Notes: generated from the sequence alone by a model not told the origin. Numbered from the stretch's first letter, positions 27,524 to 36,905 are shown. The stretch: 64,000 bases of DNA from Helcococcus massiliensis (GCF_900258485.1 NZ_OGVE01000002.1:124001-188000); one strand, 5' to 3'. Numbers and translations are program-made.

Positions 27524-30500
27524 TTAACTTTCCTTTTTCTTTGAAGATACTAGATAAGCTCCAATAGATAAAACCAACATCATTGACATCATTGCTATAC
27601 CAGCATCATTTGTCTTTGGAGTCTTACTTGGTTTTGTTGGACTTTGAGTGTTTTGCTCTTGACTTGTTTGATCTACTGCAGGTGTTTCATCTTTTTTCAC
27701 TTCATTTACGAATGCAAATTCCGAGAACTTATCCCACATAAATTCTACTTTATCACCCTTTACTTCAAAGTCTGTAATTTCTAGTAATTCTCCTTCATGA
27801 ACTGTCCATATACTTAACTTATTAACTTTAGCTAGATTCAAGTCTTTTAAGTCTACCCTTACCAATTCTTTTTCTTCTAAGTTCGATAATCCTTCATTTT
27901 TACTATTTATCGCCCTTATATCAAATATCTTGTATTGGTAATCCTTGTATCTTTCTTTTACTTTTTCTTCTAGGTCTTTGTGTAGACTAAATAAATCTTT
28001 TTCTGAATCAGTAATATCAGACAATCTTATTGTGATTCTATCCTTTTCGGTTTCTTCTGGAGTTTCTGGTTGTCCAGGTGTTCCAGGTTCTCCTGGTTGT
28101 GTTGGTTCTTCCTCAGTTTCCTTAGGAGTTTCAACTTCTTTCTCTGTTTCTTTTGGAGTCTCTACTTCTTTTTCTGTTTCTTTTGGAGTCTCTACTTCTT
28201 TTTCTGTTTCCTCTGGAGTCTCTACTTCTTTTTCTGTTTCCTTTGGAGTTTCAACTTCTTTTTCTGTTTCCTTTGGAGTTTCTTCTTCCTTGTCTGTTTC
28301 CTCTGGAGTTTCAGGTTCTTCCTTATCTGTTTCTCCAGGTACTTCTGGTTCTTCTTCTGTTTCGTCAGGTACTTCTGGTTCTTCCTTATCTGTTTCTCCT
28401 GGTACTTCTGGTTCTTCTTCTGTTTCTTCTGGATCTTTCTTATCTTCTAAAGCATCATATGCCTTGTTTAGATTTACTAAAGCTTGGTCTACTTGATCTT
28501 GTGATGCTCCTTCATTAGCTAAAACTTCTTTAGCCTTAGTTGAAGCATCTTCTAAGTTTGTAATAGAATCTTCTGTTTTAGCTTCTTTTAATTCATCTAA
28601 TTCTTCTTCTATATTTGCAGCTTTTTCTTCTAATAACTCTTTATTAGCTTCATTTAAGTAAGAAATTATTGGTGTTATGTGAATTGAAGGTTTTGTTGGA
28701 GTTTCATTGTTGCTTGCTTCAATACGTATATAGTCACCCTTTTGAACATTTATCTTCAATTCTTCAAAGTCAGCTTTTTTCTTACTTTCTGTTAACTCGT
28801 AAGTTTTACCCAAAACTTGTCCATTTTTGGTTACACTCAATGTAACACTACCACCCCTATTACCATCTTGACGTAGGTAAGGTTCATCATCTTTCACCTT
28901 CAATGTAACTACACCAGTTTTTGGAATCCTGTATGCCATTGCCATTCCAGCTTCTTTAGATGGACCTGTGGTATCTGATAATAATCCATGAGTGTCTTTA
29001 TCTGTTGGAGTTGTATGGTTAGGTAAGTCTACACCTGGTCCAAAATAGGTGTCAATTTGCCAGTTAGGGTAAACTGGGTCATAAGCTGTTATATTCTTGT
29101 ATTCTCCACTATTCTTTTTGTGTTGGCCAAACCATACATTACCTTGTTGTGGACCTGCATAATCAAGAGCCCAATTGTAAACATTTTTAACTTTTATGGT
29201 ATATTCATCTATGTCACCATTTTCTGAGTTAACTACAAGCTTCATACCATCTTCTACATTTCCACTTGTAACTTCCGCATTATCCTTTGTTAAAAGTTTT
29301 CTGCTAGATGTCTTATGGATTTGAACATTTTCTAAAAATTCTTCTACTGTAGTAGGATTTTTTTCTACAGAAGGAACATATATAGTCTTATCTTCTTGCA
29401 TGTAGATAGTTGAACTTAGTCCTCTTGTAGTTTCACTAGCTCCAATATCTGGTAAACCTACTATAGGATTTCCGAAGAAATCTTTTCCACCATTGTTGCT
29501 TATAGCCTTACCTCTGTTTATAGCTGGTGAATCTTTTTGTAATTTATATCCTGCAAATTTTTCTCTTAAATGAGTTACTTCTCCTTCAATGTATCCAACT
29601 TTGTCCACATTTGGTCTAGATGGTGCCTTACCAGGATCTACAAGTTTTGGATCTTCTGTAATAGCATTTGCATCGTTTGATGGTGTATTTTTGTAATTAT
29701 AATAGATGTTGTTATCGTATTTTGTGTTAACATCATTTGTATGTTTAAACCAATCTTCTTCTTTTGGAGTATCTCCTGCATAGTAGATTATATTGTTTTC
29801 TACTACCATTCTTCCTCCACCCATGTTTGTACGTATAAAGTCTACACCTTCTTTTACATAGAATGTATTATTATATACATGAGCATCTGGGTTACCTGCT
29901 GGATTTATAATTCCACCAAAGTCATTTTGACTTATGTTATATCTAAATATATTGTTAATAGCTTCGTGTCCACAGAACATCACTGCTCCACCGGCGTTGT
30001 TGTGGCTGTAGTTGTATTGGTATACAGTACCATCACCATAGTCAGCATCCCAAGCTTGAGCGTCTTGGTTAGGTTTTGTATCGAAAGCTTCATTGTATTG
30101 GAAGATAGCATCTTTTGACTTCCATGGCCATATACCTGCTGCTACTCTACCAAAATTAGTAGCTGAATAATCTGTTGGATTTATTTGTTTAGCTACACCA
30201 TCAGCTACATTGTATTCAATTAAAGGTCTGAAGCAGTACATAACAGTAATAGCATCACCACCAGCATCCTTAATATAGTTATTTCTGATTACAACATTTG
30301 TTGATCCATATTTTTTAACTACATCATCAGCTAGGTGACCACCTAAAAACTTATCCCAAGTATAACTGTAACCAACTGCTATACCCCATCTATTAACTGT
30401 ATCAAGGTAACAATTTTCAATCTTCACATCGTCATATTTAGCTATTCCAGTTTCAGCTTCATTTTTAGGTTGGAATACTGTAAAGTAAATACCACCATTA

Positions 30501-31147
30501 TTCATATGTTTGTCATAAACATTACCCTTTACATTGTGAATGTATAGATTTGATAGGTAAATATGATTTATAGTTCCCTTGTTTTGAGCAACTGCAGCAA
30601 CCCCTGTTTTGTTCATATAATTTAAATCGTTGTAAGCTAAATCATCAGTCAATGGAGTGTTTGTGATTTCTAGGTTACTAATTTCAATATACTCTACATC
30701 ATATAAAAGTATTGATGAAGAAACTGTACCTTGGTATTTGTGTCCTGGATTATCTAGTCTTTTACCAAAATCTTGGTACCAGGTTCCCTTACCATTAGTA
30801 TTTATTTGTGGTAAATTTCCTTCCCCATATTTATCTATAATTAATGGAGCTTCTTCTGAACCACTACCTTTTATATGTAGATATTGATCTTCAAACACTG
30901 AACCAGCTTCTAATAAAACTTTATCGCCTGGTTTTAGTGTAATTTCGTTAATCTTATTTAAGCTTTTAAAAGCTTCTTGTTCAGTTTTACCTGTATTATC
31001 ATCATTACCATTTATTGAACTTACATAATATGTAGTCCCTATGGAGTTTGCTTCTTCAGCCTTAGCTTCCTTACTTGGAGCGATCCCTACTAAAACTGGA
31101 AACACCATTATAAATGCTAATAATATCGAAAATATTCTTTTTTTCAT
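27524..31147 (-). CDS. Cell-wall-anchored right-handed beta-helix glycosidase, GH136 lacto-N-biosidase-like
   Basis: A 1207-aa secreted protein with a signal peptide at about 1-31. A parallel beta-helix covers about 38-590, starting YYVSSINGNDDNTGKTEQEA, with repeated short Asn/Ile-rich coils such as NVVIRNNYI and YNYSHNNAGG. The segment at 361-373 carries acidic residues D362, D367, D369 and D372. D362 and D369 are seven apart, the spacing I recall for the two catalytic Asp of GH136 lacto-N-biosidases. A jelly-roll-like module (about 660-830), a FIVAR-like helix pair, VETPKETEKE repeats, the pre-anchor domain and a TPKTND anchor follow. The adjacent foldase-like gene supports GH136, because known GH136 enzymes need a partner chaperone. 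Alternatives are other beta-helix families such as GH141. The fold is confident; the activity is inferred. Confidence 0.7.
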   Translation of the reverse strand: MKKRIFSILLAFIMVFPVLVGIAPSKEAKAEEANSIGTTYYVSSINGNDDNTGKTEQEAFKSLNKINEITLKPGDKVLLEAGSVFEDQYLHIKGSGSEEAPLIIDKYGEGNLPQINTNGKGTWYQDFGKRLDNPGHKYQGTVSSSILLYDVEYIEISNLEITNTPLTDDLAYNDLNYMNKTGVAAVAQNKGTINHIYLSNLYIHNVKGNVYDKHMNNGGIYFTVFQPKNEAETGIAKYDDVKIENCYLDTVNRWGIAVGYSYTWDKFLGGHLADDVVKKYGSTNVVIRNNYIKDAGGDAITVMYCFRPLIEYNVADGVAKQINPTDYSATNFGRVAAGIWPWKSKDAIFQYNEAFDTKPNQDAQAWDADYGDGTVYQYNYSHNNAGGAVMFCGHEAINNIFRYNISQNDFGGIINPAGNPDAHVYNNTFYVKEGVDFIRTNMGGGRMVVENNIIYYAGDTPKEEDWFKHTNDVNTKYDNNIYYNYKNTPSNDANAITEDPKLVDPGKAPSRPNVDKVGYIEGEVTHLREKFAGYKLQKDSPAINRGKAISNNGGKDFFGNPIVGLPDIGASETTRGLSSTIYMQEDKTIYVPSVEKNPTTVEEFLENVQIHKTSSRKLLTKDNAEVTSGNVEDGMKLVVNSENGDIDEYTIKVKNVYNWALDYAGPQQGNVWFGQHKKNSGEYKNITAYDPVYPNWQIDTYFGPGVDLPNHTTPTDKDTHGLLSDTTGPSKEAGMAMAYRIPKTGVVTLKVKDDEPYLRQDGNRGGSVTLSVTKNGQVLGKTYELTESKKKADFEELKINVQKGDYIRIEASNNETPTKPSIHITPIISYLNEANKELLEEKAANIEEELDELKEAKTEDSITNLEDASTKAKEVLANEGASQDQVDQALVNLNKAYDALEDKKDPEETEEEPEVPGETDKEEPEVPDETEEEPEVPGETDKEEPETPEETDKEEETPKETEKEVETPKETEKEVETPEETEKEVETPKETEKEVETPKETEKEVETPKETEEEPTQPGEPGTPGQPETPEETEKDRITIRLSDITDSEKDLFSLHKDLEEKVKERYKDYQYKIFDIRAINSKNEGLSNLEEKELVRVDLKDLNLAKVNKLSIWTVHEGELLEITDFEVKGDKVEFMWDKFSEFAFVNEVKKDETPAVDQTSQEQNTQSPTKPSKTPKTNDAGIAMMSMMLVLSIGAYLVSSKKKES
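28110..28425 (-). repeat. 30/33-bp in-frame tandem repeats in the beta-helix enzyme stalk
   Basis: About six VETPKETEKE units and three EPEVPGETDKE-like units, in the same order as in the sialidase stalk. Confidence 0.8.
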
Positions 31148-31283
31148 ATATTATCCTTTCTTTTCAAAATCCTTTCTTCATATAAATACATCACCGCCTA
31201 CATAGTTCCCTTATTAAATTTCTTTCTCCACCTCCTCTAATATCTTTTTATTTTTATAATTAATTTATTTAGCAACTTTCTTC

Positions 31284-32327
31284 TTATATTCGAAGATTAT
31301 TTTTTATCAATTCATAAAGTTTTTCTTTGTCTGCCTTAACTTCTGCATCCTTAAGTTTTTCATCTATCAATTCTTCATATTCTTTTTCACTCAAAACTTT
31401 ATTAATATATTCTTTGCTCTCTGCTAAAGAATGATATCCATTATCTTTCCTATCTAAAATTTCAATTAAATAGAAAGTATCATTTTTATTTACTATATTG
31501 CTATGTTCAGATTTACTTAAATCTTTAGCCAATTCTAAAACATCTCCATCCTCTTTTAACATAATTGAATAATTACTTTCATTTATATCTTTTTCATAAA
31601 AGTATTTTTTTATCGAATCATTTTGTGAAAAGTAATCTTTCAGGTGTTTTCCATTTTCTAACAACTCATAAGCCTTATCCAATTCTTTTTCTGCTAAAGT
31701 CATTTCTTCTTCGCTTAAATAATCCTGTCTAATTTTTATAAAGTCTATTTTTATATCATCTGTCTTTTTAAAAATTAAATCTTTATTTTTTTCATAATAG
31801 CTTAGTCTATCTTCATCTGTTATATTTGTGTTTTCTTTATTATCTTCAATATATTTCTTTTCAAATGTATCCATCTCATATGTCATGTAAGATTCTGTAG
31901 AAAATTCTGATAAACCATAAACTCTGTGTCCTTTTTTAATTTTTTCAGCCCTTGCTAAATTTTCAAATGTCTTTCTATGGTCTAAGTCTTCAAAGCTTAT
32001 CTTATCAACATATCCTAAACTTTTAGCATGTTCATAAGTGGCTCTAAATCTTTTTATAGAATAAATTGTTTCTTCTAGTAATTTATCTATGGGCCTTACA
32101 CCATCAATTTCCTTAGTCCAAAAATCATTGTTAAGGTTATTTTCATTGTTATTAAATTTTTGCATAACTGGCTGAACTTGTTTGTTCAAAAAAAATAGAA
32201 ATTCTTTTTCACTCACAGCATTAGAATTTATTTCTAGAATTTTTTGATTTTTAACTGACTTTAAAAAGAAAAAACTAAGAATAAGCATCAATATTAAAAC
32301 AAAATATATTAAATATTTTTTCTTCAT
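31284..32327 (-). CDS. Membrane-anchored SurA/PrsA-like foldase, probable dedicated chaperone
   Basis: A 347-aa protein with one N-terminal membrane segment (about 5-22) and no lipobox Cys, so it is likely anchored outside the membrane. The rest is charged and helix-rich. A SurA-N-like segment (about 30-190) precedes a region resembling a degenerate parvulin domain (about 195-300, with NKNDTFYLIEILDR), and the helical tail is typical of foldases. It lies 136 bp upstream of the beta-helix glycosidase gene on the same strand, with no clear terminator between, so the two are probably cotranscribed. Known GH136 lacto-N-biosidases require a partner (LnbY in Bifidobacterium longum). I infer this protein has that role, but I did not recognise a specific family. 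The ribosome site is AGGAGG. Confidence 0.6.
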   Translation of the reverse strand: MKKKYLIYFVLILMLILSFFFLKSVKNQKILEINSNAVSEKEFLFFLNKQVQPVMQKFNNNENNLNNDFWTKEIDGVRPIDKLLEETIYSIKRFRATYEHAKSLGYVDKISFEDLDHRKTFENLARAEKIKKGHRVYGLSEFSTESYMTYEMDTFEKKYIEDNKENTNITDEDRLSYYEKNKDLIFKKTDDIKIDFIKIRQDYLSEEEMTLAEKELDKAYELLENGKHLKDYFSQNDSIKKYFYEKDINESNYSIMLKEDGDVLELAKDLSKSEHSNIVNKNDTFYLIEILDRKDNGYHSLAESKEYINKVLSEKEYEELIDEKLKDAEVKADKEKLYELIKNNLRI

Positions 32328-32364
32328 ACTTCCTCCTAGTTTCTATATACATTTTATTATTTTA

Positions 32365-32386
32365 GAATTGATATCGATATCAATTC
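32365..32386. promoter_or_regulatory. 22-bp perfect palindrome, candidate operator of the glycosidase island
   Basis: The half-site GAATTGATATC is repeated as an exact inverted copy with no spacer, giving a dyad of 22 bp. It lies 38 bp upstream of the foldase start. That is between the A/T-rich promoter region (TATAAT-like hexamer near 32430 on the minus strand) and the ribosome site, where a repressor would act. No regulator gene for it is adjacent. Confidence 0.55.
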
Positions 32387-32526
32387 AGTGGTAATTACCT
32401 CATATATATAAGATACCATAAATGAATTATATTTTTTTGATATGACGGATTTTCATGATAATGTTTTCAATTAATATGTATTTTATTTAACATTTTGAAT
32501 GCGATGTCATTATTTTACTTTTTTGC

Positions 32527-32567
32527 AAAAAAACAAGCTAAAAACATTTTTGAGTTTTTAGCTTGTT
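32527..32567 (-). terminator. Terminator of the YczE-like gene
   Basis: Perfect 14-bp arms AACAAGCTAAAAAC (32532-32545) and the complement (32554-32567), with a T7 run on the minus strand. It lies 33 bp after the stop at 32600. Confidence 0.8.
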
Positions 32568-32599
32568 CCTCTAATTTTCTATTTAATTTAAATTTTAGA

Positions 32600-33253
32600 T
32601 CATTTTTTCAACATAGGTCCTAGTAATTTTATATATAGTCTCAAAGATATATTATATATAAATATACCCAATATTGTTCCTTCCCTTATTTGTAGAGTTG
32701 TTGACATTAGCCAGGTTGATAATAAGCAGATTGCCACAGAAACTATATCTAGGGATAATCTTACTTTTGAAAACTCAAAATCACTTACCTTAGCAAGAGC
32801 TGATGAAAATCCTTCAGGTGGCATGATAATTGTATCTATAGTCACTAAGATTGAGTTCGCAAGAGCTGCCAAGTTATTACCCACAACAAAAAAGATTATC
32901 CTAAACCAATATTGGTTTAAATCAAATTGTAATATCTTATATAAAAAGAAATTTACTACATAGCCAAATCCGAGTACTATAGGCACTTGGGTCCAGTAAC
33001 TTAGCTTAAAATATCTTCTTAATATTAATAATTGCAAGGTTATCATTATAAAGTTAGATACCATTGAAGCTGTACCAAACTTTAAACCTGTTATTTCAGA
33101 TATAGTTGCAGTTAAAGCATCCCATGGGCTCAATCCAACTGCGGATTTTACTTGCATGGCAGCCCCAAGAGCAAGCAAAACTAAGGCAAACACAGAAATA
33201 ATAATGTACTTGATATTTTTTTCTTTTTTTACATTTATCTGATTTTCTTTCAT
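32600..33253 (-). CDS. YczE/YitT-like integral membrane protein
   Basis: The start is set at the ATG at 33253, which has GAGGTG upstream; the frame stays open 23 codons further but without a ribosome site. The 217-aa protein has five or six membrane segments. It shows the family signature SAVGLSPWDALTATIS near residue 40, followed by GLKFGTAS. This matches the YczE/YyaS/YitT group of membrane proteins, whose function is not established. It lies 87 bp downstream of the DUF368 gene on the same strand and ends at a strong terminator. A link between the two is possible but unproven. Confidence 0.75.
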   Translation of the reverse strand: MKENQINVKKEKNIKYIIISVFALVLLALGAAMQVKSAVGLSPWDALTATISEITGLKFGTASMVSNFIMITLQLLILRRYFKLSYWTQVPIVLGFGYVVNFFLYKILQFDLNQYWFRIIFFVVGNNLAALANSILVTIDTIIMPPEGFSSALAKVSDFEFSKVRLSLDIVSVAICLLSTWLMSTTLQIREGTILGIFIYNISLRLYIKLLGPMLKK

Positions 33254-33340
33254 ACACCACCTCAAATTTGTCATTAATATAAGTATACTATAAAACAAAA
33301 AACTGATACAAGATAAATTCATGTATCAGTTTAATTAAGT

Positions 33341-34180
33341 CTATTTATACTTCTCTTCCAAGCCTGACATCCAATATCCAAGTCCTGCACCGGCTATAAA
33401 TCCTACCAGGCACCATACATAATCTATACCAGTAAATCCAGCATAGCTTGTTGGCACAATCATGACTGTTGAAGCCATAACTACCCCAAATATAAAGTGA
33501 TAGAATTTAGAATAGTTTTTTCTAAATATATATTCTATTACTTTTGCTAAAGAAAATATGGTTACAAGCCCACCCAAACCTATTGGTATAACAGCAGACA
33601 TATCTAATTTAGAAAAAGCTTCTGCCATTTCTTTATACATTCCCATATAAAGGATGAAGTTTGATGGACTAAGTCCAGGAACTAAGATACCTAAAGCAAT
33701 CAAGGCTCCACATACAAACCAAGAAATAAATGAAGGTTCTACATTTGCCTTAATATATTTTGAAGCAAATAAGAGTATCGCAAGTACAAGTAAGAATGCT
33801 CCTACCATTATCATATAATCTGTCTTATCCCTACCTTCTTGGCCAGCTTCCCTCCATAAGGAAGGTAACATTCCTAATATTGTACCTACAAAGGCCCACA
33901 TCATGATTGTTTCATATCTTCCAAGGGCAACTTTAACTATATAAGAAAAAATTACCAGTCCTAAAACTCCACCAATTGCAAAAGGTATAAAATATTTAAC
34001 ATTTTTCCAAAAATCTTTAGTGATATTTGCCAACCAATTTATAATCGGTTTATATATACCAAATATAGCAGCTATAGCACCACCGGATACTCCTGGTACT
34101 ATAAAGCCTGAGCCAACAAATATACCTTTTAAGATATCAAATAATATATTTCTATTTTTAAGCTTTTTATCTATATCCAT
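33341..34180 (-). CDS. DUF368 membrane protein
   Basis: A 279-aa polytopic membrane protein with eight or nine hydrophobic segments. It carries the two DUF368 glycine/proline motifs FIVPGVSGGAIAAIFGIY (about 24-41) and CGALIALGILVPGLSPSN (about 156-173), which are internal repeats of the fold. Recent work on this family (PopT) connects it with undecaprenyl phosphate recycling across the membrane. Applying that here is inference from the family. Length is typical. It may be cotranscribed with the YczE-like gene. Confidence 0.82.
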   Translation of the reverse strand: MDIDKKLKNRNILFDILKGIFVGSGFIVPGVSGGAIAAIFGIYKPIINWLANITKDFWKNVKYFIPFAIGGVLGLVIFSYIVKVALGRYETIMMWAFVGTILGMLPSLWREAGQEGRDKTDYMIMVGAFLLVLAILLFASKYIKANVEPSFISWFVCGALIALGILVPGLSPSNFILYMGMYKEMAEAFSKLDMSAVIPIGLGGLVTIFSLAKVIEYIFRKNYSKFYHFIFGVVMASTVMIVPTSYAGFTGIDYVWCLVGFIAGAGLGYWMSGLEEKYK

Positions 34181-34270
34181 TTCTCCTCCATTATCTAAAT
34201 ACTAACCTATTTATACTACTACATTTAATGGTTTATTTAAATACTTGGAGAAAATAAAGTATTTTAAAAG

Positions 34271-34297
34271 AAAAAACAGAGGATAAAATCCTCTGTC
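34271..34297 (-). terminator. Terminator of gap
   Basis: 9-bp arms ACAGAGGAT (34276-34284) and ATCCTCTGT (34288-34296) with a T-run on the minus strand, 16 bp after the gap stop. Confidence 0.8.
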
Positions 34298-34312
34298 TTA
34301 AAAATCTTTATC

Positions 34313-35311
34313 TTATAAGCTTGCGAAGTGGTTTAATAATCTGATCATGTTTCCTGTGAAACCATATTCGTTATCATACCATGAAACAGTCTTAACGATT
34401 TGTTCACCTTCTTCACCAACCATGATGTTTGTTTGTGTTTCGTCAAAGATTGAACCAGCTGGTTGTCCAATAATGTCTGATGATACAATTTCATCTGTGT
34501 TGTATACAAATGCATCAGATTCATATTTCTTCATAGCTGCGTTTACTTCTTCAACTGTAACTTCTTTGTTTAATACTGAGTATAATTCAACAACAGAACC
34601 TGTGATTACTGGTACTCTTAATGCTGTACCGTCGATTCTACCGTTAACTTCAGGTATTACTTTACCTACTGCTTTAGCTGCACCTGTTGATGCTGGAATA
34701 ATGTTTTGAGCTGCTGCTCTTGATTTTCTTCCACCTGGTGCATCTTGTGTACCTTGTGTAGCTGTGTAAGCGTGGATTGTTGACATTAAAGCTCTATCTA
34801 AACCAAATTCTTTGTGTAATGCGTTTACCATTGGTGCTAAGCAGTTTGTTGTACATGAAGCTGCTGAAATGATAACATCATCTGAGTTTACGATATCGTG
34901 GTTTACACCAAATACTACTGTCTTTGTTTCTTTATCTTTTGCTGGAGCTGAGATTAATACTCTCTTTGCACCTGCATCGATGTGAGCTTGTGCTTTTTCT
35001 TTACTATTGTAGAAACCTGTACATTCTAAAACAATATCGATTCCTAATTCACCCCATGGTAATTTTGAAGCATCTTTTTCTTCATATGATTTGATAGCTT
35101 TACCATCTACTACTAAGTCGTCATTTTTAACTTCTACAGTATATGGGAATCTACCTTGAGCTGTATCATATTTTAATAGATATGCTAAGTCGTCGTTGTC
35201 TGTTAAGTCGTTAACTGCAACAACTTCTAAGTTTGTATCTGATTCTAAGATTCTTCTTAGTGCTAAACGTCCAATACGTCCAAAACCGTTAATAGCTACT
35301 TTAATTGACAT
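34313..35311 (-). CDS. gap: Glyceraldehyde-3-phosphate dehydrogenase
   Basis: A 332-aa cytoplasmic NAD-dependent GAPDH that oxidises glyceraldehyde 3-phosphate to 1,3-bisphosphoglycerate in glycolysis. The Rossmann start [14 protein letters not shown] (about 7-20) is followed by the catalytic Cys in [12 protein letters not shown] (about 150). The S-loop region [18 protein letters not shown] and WYDNEYGF near the end are also present. Length is standard. It is monocistronic, with its own promoter and terminator. Codon use is that of a highly expressed gene (few rare codons, little bias drift). The ribosome site is AGGAGG. Confidence 0.97.
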   Translation of the reverse strand: MSIKVAINGFGRIGRLALRRILESDTNLEVVAVNDLTDNDDLAYLLKYDTAQGRFPYTVEVKNDDLVVDGKAIKSYEEKDASKLPWGELGIDIVLECTGFYNSKEKAQAHIDAGAKRVLISAPAKDKETKTVVFGVNHDIVNSDDVIISAASCTTNCLAPMVNALHKEFGLDRALMSTIHAYTATQGTQDAPGGRKSRAAAQNIIPASTGAAKAVGKVIPEVNGRIDGTALRVPVITGSVVELYSVLNKEVTVEEVNAAMKKYESDAFVYNTDEIVSSDIIGQPAGSIFDETQTNIMVGEEGEQIVKTVSWYDNEYGFTGNMIRLLNHFASL

Positions 35312-35352
35312 AATAAATTTCCTCCTTATTAGTTCAAACGATTTATTATGAT

Positions 35353-35426
35353 AACTACTAGACTTTGTCTAATAGTTGCCCATACGAGCTTGCTATAATT
35401 ATAACATTAATTTTAGCCATTTACAA
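35353..35426 (-). promoter_or_regulatory. gap promoter and 5'-UTR hairpin
   Basis: On the minus strand, a -35 TTGTAA (35421-35426) and a -10 TATAAT (35398-35403) are separated by exactly 17 bp. Downstream in the leader, arms AACTATTAGAC and GTCTAGTAGTT (35353-35377) form an 11-bp hairpin with one G-U pair. It could stabilise the mRNA or serve as an operator. Confidence 0.65.
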
Positions 35427-35449
35427 GATTTGCAAATAAATTTAATTTT

Positions 35450-35512
35450 TCATAAAAAAAACTGAACCTCCTAGCTGATTTAGATAAAGTCTAAATCGTA
35501 GATAAGTTCAGT
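35450..35512 (-). terminator. Terminator of mgtE
   Basis: Outer arms ACTGAAC (35461-35467) and GTTCAGT (35506-35512) and inner arms GATTTAGA (35477-35484) and TCTAAATC (35490-35497) form a two-part hairpin. A T-rich run follows on the minus strand. Confidence 0.7.
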
Positions 35513-35523
35513 CTATTTAATAT

Positions 35524-36858
35524 TTATAATCCTAATAAAATACTTGCCACTTCAAAGTAAATAAGTAGAGCAACTGTATCAACTATTGTTGTTATCAATG
35601 GCCCAGCCATAATTGTTGGGTCTATTTTCAACTTATCAGCAATCAATGGAAGCATACCACCAACAACCTTAGAAAGCATAACTGTTAATAATAATGTTAT
35701 AGATACTGTCAAGTTTACCATCAAACCAGGAGCATCAATTACAAACATCCTTATCATATTTACTGCTAGAAGTGCTAAACCAGTAATGAAACCAATTTTT
35801 AATTCTTTAAACATTACTTTTAAAATTTCTTTATAGTTTACTTCTCCAGCATATAAGGATCTAATAACTGTTGTTGATGATTGACTACCAGCATTCCCAC
35901 CGGAGTCCATAAGCATAGGTATATATGCTGTTAAGATAACATGAGCGGCAAGTATAGCTTCATACCTATGGATAATAAAACCAGTTATACTTGCTGTAAC
36001 TAGACATATAACTAACCACATAGTCCTATCTTTAGCAATTTGGAAGCTTGACTTGTTTAGGTAGATATCGTCTTCATCACTAGAGTCTTGGATACCGTGC
36101 ATATTTGCCAAGTCTTCTTCATGCTCTTCGTGTAAAACATCAATTGCCCATTCTGCAGGAACAATACCTATTAGCCTTCCTTCAGAATCGGTAACTGGAA
36201 TTTCAGCCAAATCATATTTGTAGGCTAGTTTAGCAACTAATTCTTGGTCATCTTTTGCATAAACGCTAACTGTGATTGGATAAGTACATTCTTGTATAGT
36301 ACCTTCTTCTTTTCTAACTATATCAGCTAAATAAGCATAACCTTTTAAAACTAGAGAACTATCTGTGATCCAAATTAACTCCAGACGGCTAGCATCCAAA
36401 TCAGAAGTCCTTATTTTATCTAAGGCATCTCTTGGATTTTCATTTTCCATTACTGATAAGAAGTTAACTGACATGATAGAACCAACGCTATCTTCAGGAT
36501 AACCTAAAAGTTCATTGATTTTGTCTCTTCTTTCGTCAGCTACTAAATAGGTCATCATTTTTCTAACCATATTGGCTGGTAGTTCTTGCAAGGTATCTAC
36601 AAGTTCATCTTCGTCCAATTTAATTATCAGGTCTCTAATTCTTTCATCTGATAATAATTCAATCATTTTGATCTTGTTGTCTTTTGGTAACTCAGCAAAG
36701 GTATCAGCCAATAAACCTTTGTTTAATAGCTTTATCCATATAACTAACTCTGTATCATCTAGCTCAACAAATCTTTCAGCCAAGTCAACAGGGTTTAATT
36801 TATTTATATACTCTTGTAAATCTTTTAGATTTTCAACTTTGTAATCTGTATTTAACAT
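35524..36858 (-). CDS. mgtE: Magnesium transporter MgtE
   Basis: A 444-aa Mg2+ channel. The cytoplasmic MgtE N domain (about 15-120) is built of helical repeats. Two CBS domains follow (about 125-245), which gate the channel in response to Mg2+. The C-terminal membrane domain has five helices (about 280-440) and the signature PMLMDSGGNAGSQSSTTVIR near 330-349. Length matches the family. The ribosome site is AAAGGAGG. A 33-codon leader ORF ends 47 bp upstream and may control it. The gene has its own terminator. Confidence 0.95.
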   Translation of the reverse strand: MLNTDYKVENLKDLQEYINKLNPVDLAERFVELDDTELVIWIKLLNKGLLADTFAELPKDNKIKMIELLSDERIRDLIIKLDEDELVDTLQELPANMVRKMMTYLVADERRDKINELLGYPEDSVGSIMSVNFLSVMENENPRDALDKIRTSDLDASRLELIWITDSSLVLKGYAYLADIVRKEEGTIQECTYPITVSVYAKDDQELVAKLAYKYDLAEIPVTDSEGRLIGIVPAEWAIDVLHEEHEEDLANMHGIQDSSDEDDIYLNKSSFQIAKDRTMWLVICLVTASITGFIIHRYEAILAAHVILTAYIPMLMDSGGNAGSQSSTTVIRSLYAGEVNYKEILKVMFKELKIGFITGLALLAVNMIRMFVIDAPGLMVNLTVSITLLLTVMLSKVVGGMLPLIADKLKIDPTIMAGPLITTIVDTVALLIYFEVASILLGL

Positions 36859-36905
36859 TTCTACCTCCTTTAAATATAAAAACTATCTTGCAATAAAAGG
36901 TAGAC

